Assembly (NCBI GenBank): GCA_947476515.1
Contig: CANJQZ010000103.1
Coordinates: 1 to 6,900 of the forward strand
From: Flavobacteriales bacterium
Lineage (GTDB): Bacteria; Bacteroidota; Bacteroidia; Flavobacteriales_D; Crocinitomicaceae
DNA: 6,900 bases
Direction of reading: 5' to 3'
Every line of letters starts with the position of its first letter. Positions within the stretch are counted from its first letter, which is position 1. Of this stretch, positions 1-4,839 are shown piece by piece. The notes below the pieces were generated by a model. It ran no database searches. It saw only the letters and a list, made by a program, of their open reading frames with translations, and had not been told where the DNA came from. A program made the position numbers and the translations under genes.

Positions 1-528
1 ATTTCCCAATTCATAACCATTGTTTACTGCGATATAAGCAGTTGTTCCCTCAATAACGATATTTTGAGTAGCCCATTTTGGACCATTTAAAGTATCAATT
101 GACGCTATGAATTGTAAGGTATTTGAATTGAAAACTTGAAGGTAAGAATCATAAGTAGTAAGATATTCACCTCTTGTAGCAAGAATCATATTTTGATAAA
201 CACCTAAATTACGAACACCAGGACAAACTACAGAAGCGATTTCTTGGTGGGTATTTAAATCTATCTTGAAGATTTTAGTGTCTGCTGCAACATAGTAATA
301 ATTACCATCAATGATTAAATCTGAAGCAAAGCGCATGCCTGGAAGCGTATTTACCGTGGTGTATGTTTGTGTAACAGGATTATAAGATCCAATGGTAACA
401 GGTTCGATTTGAATATTGTTGGTGTAATCGTAATTCCCTTCATTTAGAATTAATACTTGATGAAGTGTATTTTGAGCTTGAGTAAACAAGCTTATACCTA
501 ATCCTAAAATAAAAAATACTTTTTTCAT
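1..528 (-). CDS. Secreted YncE/DUF5074-type beta-propeller, BtuG-like B12-binding protein (3' end missing)
   Basis: The frame is open from an ATG at 528 to the left edge: 176 codons, C-terminus missing. Residues 1-19 (MKKVFFILGLGISLFTQAQ) form a signal peptide with a lysine start, a hydrophobic core and a small-residue cleavage region. No lipobox cysteine follows. The mature part begins with VLILNEGNY, the opening typical of DUF5074/YncE-like propellers of Bacteroidota. It continues with blade-like strands such as NYYYVAADTKIFKIDL and WATQNIVIEGTTAYIAVNN. A cobalamin riboswitch directly upstream points to B12. In Bacteroides, BtuG proteins of this fold bind B12 at the cell surface with very high affinity and pass it to the TonB-dependent transporter BtuB. 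That role is inferred here from fold plus riboswitch. The missing lipobox differs from the lipoprotein BtuG known in Bacteroides. A btuB-like gene is expected beyond the left edge. An alternative is a generic YncE-like secreted protein. Confidence 0.8.
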   Translation of the reverse strand, partial: MKKVFFILGLGISLFTQAQNTLHQVLILNEGNYDYTNNIQIEPVTIGSYNPVTQTYTTVNTLPGMRFASDLIIDGNYYYVAADTKIFKIDLNTHQEIASVVCPGVRNLGVYQNMILATRGEYLTTYDSYLQVFNSNTLQFIASIDTLNGPKWATQNIVIEGTTAYIAVNNGYELGN

Positions 529-634
529 ATGTTTTGTTTATAATTATTTACAAATAAAATTGAAAGAAGATTAAGAAATGGGGCAAGGAAGAATACACAA
601 GCATTCCTACCGAGTCCAACTTTAATCTGAAGTC
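529..634 (-). other. Leader between B12 aptamer and start codon (putative expression platform)
   Basis: This roughly 105-base stretch links the aptamer to the ATG at 528. A weak hairpin can form from GAAT (591-594) and ATTC (603-606). No T-run follows a stable stem, so a transcription terminator is not evident and control of translation is the more likely mode. GGGCAAG on the plus strand occurs at 581-587 and again inside the aptamer at 648-654. A copy of an aptamer segment in the leader could matter for switching, but this is speculative. No Shine-Dalgarno sequence is visible before the ATG. Confidence 0.4.
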
Positions 635-792
635 TTCTCTCCATTCTGGGCAAGTCTTCTGGCTTACACTAAGATCGAACCTCCTTCCCGTATTTCCATA
701 CAGTGGATCTAGTTTCGTTTTTCAAGTGCTTACAGCTGCAGTTACAGCTCCGGAATTGCACCGGATTCCTTATTAATCTCTTTTTGAGAGAA
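635..792 (-). promoter_or_regulatory. Cobalamin (AdoCbl/B12) riboswitch aptamer
   Basis: Read on the minus strand, the conserved parts come in the right order. The 5' core AATAAGGAATCCGGTGCAA is followed by TCCGGAGCTG and ACTGCAGCTGTAA (about 735-775). Then come CCACTGTATGG and GGGAAGG (about 685-710), and finally the B12 box AGCCAGAAGACTTGCC at 649-664. A 7-bp closing stem (P1) is exact: TTCTCTC is transcribed from 792-786 and GAGAGAA from 641-635. The family binds cobalamins and represses B12 uptake or synthesis genes when the vitamin is plentiful. The switch lies immediately upstream of the BtuG-like gene on the same strand. Which cobalamin form it prefers cannot be told by eye. Confidence 0.95.
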
Positions 793-805
793 CCTAAGAA
801 CAATG

Positions 806-813
806 CAAAATTA
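806..813 (-). promoter_or_regulatory. Bacteroidota -7 promoter element for the riboswitch transcript
   Basis: The minus strand reads TAATTTTG, an exact match to the Bacteroidota sigma-ABfr -7 consensus TAnnTTTG. It would start transcription near 798-801, just before the riboswitch P1 stem at 792. No good -33 TTTG element is visible at the usual spacing, so the call rests on the -7 match and its position. Confidence 0.55.
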
Positions 814-1077
814 ACATTTATCTGATTGATTTTAAGAATATATCTAATTAAACTATTTTTAAGTCAATTATCTTTTCTCTTGAAATTAAATTTACGGTTG
901 ATGTAGCTAATTATTTTCTTCTCAACTCATCCTAATTACTTAAAGCTAAAAGTCACATATAATTGATAATCTTCATATTTTTTTAAGTCTATTTGATTCT
1001 TTTTAGGGCTGATTCAATATGTAATTCACTTTAAATTAATGACTTATTTCAGTATTTATTAACATTTTCATTAATTC

Positions 1078-1098
1078 TGATACTGAGTGATAGTATCA
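1078..1098. promoter_or_regulatory. Inverted repeat, possible operator
   Basis: TGATACT (1078-1084) and AGTATCA (1092-1098) are perfect 7-bp inverted arms separated by 7 bases. A further AGTAT half-site lies at 1105-1109. Symmetric sites of this size suit a dimeric repressor or activator. The position, about 110 bases upstream of the membrane protein start, fits a regulatory role. The hairpin has no T-run, so it is not a terminator. The binding factor is unknown, and AT-rich DNA makes chance repeats easier. Confidence 0.35.
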
Positions 1099-1110
1099 AT
1101 TCTTAGTATA

Positions 1111-1157
1111 AATTAGCTAAATTGTTCATAAGTAGAGACTGCTTAATTAGCTAAATT
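1111..1157. repeat. Direct repeat AATTAGCTAAATT, two copies 34 bp apart
   Basis: The same 13 bases occur at 1111-1123 and 1145-1157, upstream of the start at 1207. The core TTAGCTAA is itself palindromic. The 34-bp period is a little over three DNA turns, so two bound proteins would lie on nearly the same face. This could be a tandem operator or a chance duplication in AT-rich DNA. Confidence 0.4.
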
Positions 1158-1206
1158 TTAATTATTTAACTATATTTAACATATAAACTTTTAAAACTTA
1201 ATTATT

Positions 1207-1971
1207 ATGGAAAAGAATTTACCTTTTGTAAATGTTGGCTTTATTGACAATGCTTACAACAATCGAGTACTCCCTTTGTTAGGGAAAATTGACAATGGAA
1301 ATTTATTTAAATGGTTCCTTGTTTTGATATGGAAAATTGCAGCTTTGGCTTTCTTATTAGGAGGTGTGTATTTAACCATAGCGGGAATATTCGGTGATTC
1401 AGGCTATATTAAAATGAATATTACAAATGAATTGTTGTCTGGAGGACAAAAAGCAGGGGCTTCCTTTGGTCTTGTTATTGGTTTAGTTCTTAGTTTAGTT
1501 TGCGCTTGGTATCTATACAGCAATACTAAAAAGAGAACAGATGAATTGAACAGTCAGGAATATGGTGATTTACTTCATTTTATATTTTTAACCATGATTC
1601 CTCGAACAATTACCTTAGCGGGGGAAATTGCTTTTACATTAATTATTTATGCTGGTCTGATGCAAATAATCGCTGGTTTAGATGGCGCTGCTGCGTATGC
1701 TCCTTTACTATCTTATGGAGATGTCTTTATACAAATTCCAGGTGTAAACATGGCTTCCGCTTTAGTTCCTTCAAGTGTTCATGGTAATTATGATAATTTC
1801 ATTAATGACATGAGAATGGGAATTATGGGAGTTGCTGCAGCATTTATCGTGCTAATTGCCTATTATATTTATCGAGAAATTTATAACTATGGAATGAAAT
1901 TGGTTTGCGCTCTAATTGCTTTTATGCCAAAGTTTGCTTTACCAATTGCAATTCGTAAAAAAGCAGAATAA
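1207..1971 (+). CDS. Multi-pass inner-membrane protein of unknown function
   Basis: The gene encodes 254 residues, and I do not recognise the family. There is no cleavable signal peptide; the first 35 residues are polar and probably cytoplasmic. Likely membrane segments are 36-62, 86-105, 122-156 (long, may be one or two passes) and 204-223, with a further hydrophobic stretch at 231-249. The KKR cluster at 108-110 and the lysine-rich C-terminus (RKKAE) favour the cytoplasmic side for those parts. The 157-203 loop would then face the periplasm. No catalytic motif or metal-binding cluster is evident. It stands alone between a long intergenic region and a strong terminator, so it seems to be a single-gene transcript. 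The ATG is the first in the frame and follows an AT-rich leader without a Shine-Dalgarno sequence. A small transporter, a membrane-stress protein or a structural membrane protein are all possible; nothing visible decides. Confidence 0.85.
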   Translation: MEKNLPFVNVGFIDNAYNNRVLPLLGKIDNGNLFKWFLVLIWKIAALAFLLGGVYLTIAGIFGDSGYIKMNITNELLSGGQKAGASFGLVIGLVLSLVCAWYLYSNTKKRTDELNSQEYGDLLHFIFLTMIPRTITLAGEIAFTLIIYAGLMQIIAGLDGAAAYAPLLSYGDVFIQIPGVNMASALVPSSVHGNYDNFINDMRMGIMGVAAAFIVLIAYYIYREIYNYGMKLVCALIAFMPKFALPIAIRKKAE

Positions 1972-1994
1972 GACTTTTATTCTAATAAAATATT

Positions 1995-2020
1995 AAGGCA
2001 TCCACATGGATGCCTTTTTT
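1995..2020 (+). terminator. Intrinsic terminator after the membrane protein gene
   Basis: AAGGCATCC (1995-2003) and GGATGCCTT (2008-2016) form a perfect 9-bp stem with an ACAT loop, followed by a run of Ts to 2020. It lies 24 bases after the stop codon. The A-run before the stem is too weak for strong bidirectional use. Confidence 0.92.
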
Positions 2021-2112
2021 GTTGAGATTATTTATGCCTTTATTGCTTACTTCTTTTGTATATATTTAACGGAACAATAACATACTTTTTTTATTATTCA
2101 GAAAAGTAGTTG

Positions 2113-2120
2113 TATATTTG
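2113..2120 (+). promoter_or_regulatory. rpsO promoter, -7 element
   Basis: TATATTTG matches the Bacteroidota -7 consensus TAnnTTTG exactly. Transcription would start near 2125-2127, giving a leader of about 52 bases before the rpsO start. The -33 region is T-rich without a clear TTTG. Confidence 0.6.
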
Positions 2121-2129
2121 CACCGATAT

Positions 2130-2152
2130 TTCCGGTAGAGTCGGAATACTAC
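2130..2152 (+). promoter_or_regulatory. Structured rpsO leader, possible S15 autoregulatory site
   Basis: TTCCG (2130-2134) can pair with CGGAA (2142-2146). The loop bases GTAG (2135-2138) can pair with CTAC (2149-2152), which together has the topology of an H-type pseudoknot. In E. coli, S15 represses its own mRNA by binding a pseudoknot near the start codon, and several other bacteria use unrelated leader structures for the same purpose. No base separates the two 5' strands, so one pair may have to open for the fold to be possible. The structure is a hypothesis from pairing by eye. Confidence 0.3.
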
Positions 2153-2178
2153 ATAAAAATTATTTATACAATATTGGC

Positions 2179-2448
2179 ATGTATTTAAACCCAGAAGCAA
2201 AAAAAGCAATCTTCGCTAAACACGGAGGTTCAGAAACGAACACAGGATCTACTGAAGGTCAAGTAGCATTATTTACTTACAGAATTAGTCATTTGACAGA
2301 GCATTTGAAGAAAAATCGTAAAGATTTTGGAACACAACGCTCACTTCAATTGCTAGTAGGTAAAAGAAGAAGTCTTTTGGACTATTTGAAAAGTAATGAC
2401 ATTGAAAAATATCGTGCCTTGGTTAAAGAATTAGGACTTCGTCGTTAA
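2179..2448 (+). CDS. rpsO: 30S ribosomal protein S15
   Basis: The protein has 89 residues, the usual bacterial S15 length. It binds 16S rRNA early in assembly of the 30S platform and takes part in a bridge to the 50S subunit. The S15 pattern is clear: NTGSTEGQVALFT (21-33), ISHLTEHLKKNRKDFGTQRSL (helical rRNA-binding segment), VGKRRSLLDYLK and the terminal LGLRR. His42 and Asp49 match the conserved rRNA-contacting His41 and Asp48 of E. coli numbering; the Ser51 position is Thr52 here. I chose the ATG at 2179 because it gives the standard N-terminus MYLNPEAKK. An in-frame ATG at 2110 overlaps the promoter element and would add 23 unrelated residues. There is no Shine-Dalgarno sequence. It is followed by its own terminator and then pnp, a common gene order. 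Confidence 0.97.
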   Translation: MYLNPEAKKAIFAKHGGSETNTGSTEGQVALFTYRISHLTEHLKKNRKDFGTQRSLQLLVGKRRSLLDYLKSNDIEKYRALVKELGLRR

Positions 2449-2471
2449 TTCTAGGTACAAAATTTATGGAG

Positions 2472-2507
2472 AGGGGACATTCGGCGTAAGTCGCATGTCC
2501 TTTTTTT
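2472..2507 (+). terminator. Intrinsic terminator between rpsO and pnp
   Basis: GGACAT (2475-2480) pairs with ATGTCC (2495-2500), extended by A-T and G-T pairs at the base, with an inner GCG/CGC (2484-2486 with 2492-2494). Seven Ts follow at 2501-2507. It lies 23 bases after the rpsO stop. The inner bulge makes the hairpin imperfect, so some readthrough into pnp is plausible. Confidence 0.85.
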
Positions 2508-2584
2508 GTTCATAGCGGTAAGTAAAAAAGTAGATGGAAATATAATCTGCCTATAGAAAAGTTTAAATAAGTAAATAAATAGAA

Positions 2585-4729
2585 ATGAATATAGGTACAA
2601 AAAAGTCAATGTTCACCGGAGGGAAAGAAATCTCTGTTGAAACAGGTAAATTGGCAAAACAGGCAGATGGGTCTGTTGTCGTTAGAATGGGCGACACTAT
2701 GTTGTTGGCAACGGTTGTTGCTGCGCATGAAGCAAAAGAAGGAGTGGATTTTTTACCACTTACTGTTGATTATCGCGAGAAATACTCTGCGGCTGGTCGT
2801 TTTCCTGGAGGTTTCTTCAGAAGAGAAGCGCGTCCATCTGAAACTGAGATTCTTGTTATGCGTTTGGTGGATCGCGCTTTGCGTCCCCTTTTTCCAGATG
2901 ATTATCACGCTGAAGTTCAATTGATGATTCAATTGCTTTCTTATGATGGCATTCATAATCCTGATGCCTTGTGTGGTTTTGCTGCCTCTGCTGCAATCGC
3001 TGTTTCAGACATTCCTTTCAACGGTCCAATGTCTGAAGTTCGTGTCGGTAGAGTTAATGGAGCTTATATATTAAATCCAACTATGGCCGAAATGGCTGAA
3101 TCTGATATTGATGTTGTTATCGCTGGTACGATGAAAGATATTAATATGTTGGAAGGTGAAATGCAGGAAATTTCTGAAGCTGAATTGGTGGAAGTATTTA
3201 AAATTGCACACGAAGCAATTAAAGAACAATGTCAATTTCAATTAGATCTTGGTGCAACTATAGCTACTGCAAATCCAAAGCGTGAGTATTCTCACGAAGC
3301 ACATAACGAAGAGGTAAAGAATAAGGTCTATGAATTAGCAATGGACAAATGTAAAGCTGTTGCTGCAATGGGTCTGGCCAATAAAGCAAAGAGAACGGAG
3401 CTTTTTGAAGAAATTAAAGCGGAAGTTAAAGCAAGTTTTACAGCTGAAGAATTAGCTGAAGTAGGTAAATTTATTTCTCCTTATTTTTCAGAAGTGAAGA
3501 AAAAAGCGGTGCGTTGGGTGATGCTTAACGAACGCAAGCGTTTGGATGGTCGTAATTTTGATGAAATTCGTCCTATTTGGGCAGAAGTTGATTACTTGCC
3601 AATGGTTCATGGTTCCGCTGTATTTACAAGAGGTGAAACACAATCATTAACGACCTTGACTCTTGGTGGTAAAATGGATGAGCAATTAATCGATGGTGCT
3701 ACTTTTAGAGGTACAGAGAAATTTATGTTGCATTATAATTTCCCTCCTTTTTCAACAGGTGAAGCAAAACCTCTAAGAGGAACTTCAAGAAGAGAAATTG
3801 GTCACGGAAATTTGGCGCTAAGAGCCTTGAAGCCAGTGCTTCCAGATGATAATCCTTACACAATTCGTATTGTTTCTGATATTCTTGAATCTAATGGTTC
3901 GTCTTCTATGGCAACTGTTTGTGCTGGAACTTTAGCACTTATGGATGGAGGTATTCAAATCAAAGCGCCTGTTTCAGGTATTGCAATGGGATTGATTACT
4001 GATGAAGGTAAATTTGCTATTCTTTCTGACATTCTAGGTGATGAAGATCATTTGGGTGATATGGATTTCAAAGTGACGGGTACTGCGAAAGGTATCACCG
4101 CTTGTCAGATGGATATCAAAGTTGATGGTCTTCCTTATGAAGTGCTTATTCAAGCTTTGGAGCAAGCAAAAGCTGGTCGTCTTCATATTCTTGATAAAAT
4201 TACAGAAACTATGGCAGCGCCTAGAGCTGAATTGAAACCACAAACTCCTCGTGTAGAATCGTTTGTTGTTCCTAATGATATGATCGGTGCCATCATCGGA
4301 CCTGGAGGAAAAATCATTCAAGGACTTCAAAAGGAAACAAAAACCACTATTACTATTGAAGAATTACCTTCTACTGAAGGTCGTGTTCAAATCCTTTCCA
4401 ATAATGGAGATGATATGGCAGAAGCACTTCGTAGAATTAAATTAATAGCTTTCCCTCCACAAGTGGAAGATGGAGCGACTTATGAAGGTAAAATCAAGTC
4501 GGTTAAAGACTTTGGTTGTTTCGTTGAAATAATGCCTGGTACTGATGGTCTAATCCATATTTCTGAATTCTCTTGGGAGAAGGTAGCGAAAATGGAAGAT
4601 GTTTGTAAAGAAGGAGATATGTTGACCTTTAAGGTAGTTGGAAAAGATCCAAAAACTAAAAAATGGAAACTATCTCGTAAAGTTTTACTTCCAAGACCTG
4701 AAAGAGAAGCTGAAGCGCCTCAAGCGTAA
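2585..4729 (+). CDS. pnp: Polyribonucleotide nucleotidyltransferase (PNPase)
   Basis: The protein has 714 residues (E. coli PNPase has 711). It degrades RNA 3' to 5' using phosphate, releasing nucleoside diphosphates, and can add tails in reverse. It works as a cytoplasmic trimer in mRNA turnover and RNA quality control. Domains in order: first RNase PH core (about 10-145, with GGFFRREARPSE at 75-86), helical linker domain (about 240-315), second RNase PH core (about 316-550), KH (about 558-620, GPGG loop at 572-575) and S1 (about 629-700). The catalytic segment GDEDHLGDMDFK (485-496) keeps the residues equivalent to E. coli Asp486, Asp492 and Lys494, here Asp488, Asp494 and Lys496. Arg402, Arg403 and His407 lie in the conserved RREIGHG phosphate-binding stretch. 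All domains are intact, so the enzyme should be active. The start gives a family-typical N-terminus. No exact TAnnTTTG promoter was found in 2509-2584. Confidence 0.98.
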   Translation: MNIGTKKSMFTGGKEISVETGKLAKQADGSVVVRMGDTMLLATVVAAHEAKEGVDFLPLTVDYREKYSAAGRFPGGFFRREARPSETEILVMRLVDRALRPLFPDDYHAEVQLMIQLLSYDGIHNPDALCGFAASAAIAVSDIPFNGPMSEVRVGRVNGAYILNPTMAEMAESDIDVVIAGTMKDINMLEGEMQEISEAELVEVFKIAHEAIKEQCQFQLDLGATIATANPKREYSHEAHNEEVKNKVYELAMDKCKAVAAMGLANKAKRTELFEEIKAEVKASFTAEELAEVGKFISPYFSEVKKKAVRWVMLNERKRLDGRNFDEIRPIWAEVDYLPMVHGSAVFTRGETQSLTTLTLGGKMDEQLIDGATFRGTEKFMLHYNFPPFSTGEAKPLRGTSRREIGHGNLALRALKPVLPDDNPYTIRIVSDILESNGSSSMATVCAGTLALMDGGIQIKAPVSGIAMGLITDEGKFAILSDILGDEDHLGDMDFKVTGTAKGITACQMDIKVDGLPYEVLIQALEQAKAGRLHILDKITETMAAPRAELKPQTPRVESFVVPNDMIGAIIGPGGKIIQGLQKETKTTITIEELPSTEGRVQILSNNGDDMAEALRRIKLIAFPPQVEDGATYEGKIKSVKDFGCFVEIMPGTDGLIHISEFSWEKVAKMEDVCKEGDMLTFKVVGKDPKTKKWKLSRKVLLPRPEREAEAPQA

Positions 4730-4754
4730 TTCACAATCTAATAAAGTTATAAAC

Positions 4755-4780
4755 AAAAGGCGCCTTTGGGCGCCTTTTTT
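4755..4780 (+). terminator. Intrinsic terminator after pnp
   Basis: AAAAGGCGCC (4755-4764) and GGCGCCTTTT (4769-4778) form a perfect 10-bp stem with a TTTG loop, followed by Ts to 4780. The GC-rich core stands out in this AT-rich DNA. The A-run on the left could let it also work on the minus strand, but no minus-strand gene converges on it in this window. Confidence 0.93.
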
Positions 4781-4814
4781 ATTTTAATTTAATATGGTGT
4801 TATTATACAATGTG

Positions 4815-4822
4815 TACTTTTG
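4815..4822 (+). promoter_or_regulatory. Promoter -7 element for the large secreted protein gene
   Basis: TACTTTTG matches TAnnTTTG exactly and sits 17 bases before the start codon. Transcription would begin around 4827-4829, leaving a very short leader of about 12 bases. Only a poor -33 element is visible, within the AT-rich stretch after the pnp terminator. Confidence 0.55.
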
Positions 4823-4839
4823 AATTAAAATAAAATCTC

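Larger units (their letters stand above)
814..1206. other. AT-rich divergent intergenic region
   Basis: This 393-base stretch separates the minus-strand B12 unit from the plus-strand membrane protein gene. I found no open frame with a plausible protein and no RNA gene. What it does hold is an inverted repeat at 1078-1098, a 13-bp direct repeat at 1111-1123 and 1145-1157, and a weak -7-like TATATTTA at 1171-1178 (last base off consensus). A partial inverted copy of the direct repeat core, TAGCTAATT, is at 904-912. Confidence 0.6.

Noticed and set aside
591..606. Terminator hairpin in the riboswitch leader
   Set aside because: The stem is only four continuous base pairs and is not followed by a T-run on the transcribed strand.
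1171..1178. TATATTTA as promoter of the membrane protein gene
   Set aside because: The last base departs from TAnnTTTG and no -33 element is visible, and such strings are common in this AT-rich stretch; kept only as a weak note.
2110..2178. Upstream in-frame ATG extending S15 by 23 residues
   Set aside because: The extension overlaps the -7 promoter element and the leader structure, has no similarity to S15, and the ATG at 2179 gives the standard 89-residue protein.
2637..2956. Open frames on both strands inside the start of pnp
   Set aside because: They lie fully inside a well-conserved PNPase reading frame and encode sequences with no family features.
4034..4330. Minus-strand frame of 98 codons inside pnp
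   Set aside because: It is antisense to the catalytic and KH regions of PNPase, with no recognisable protein and no start context.
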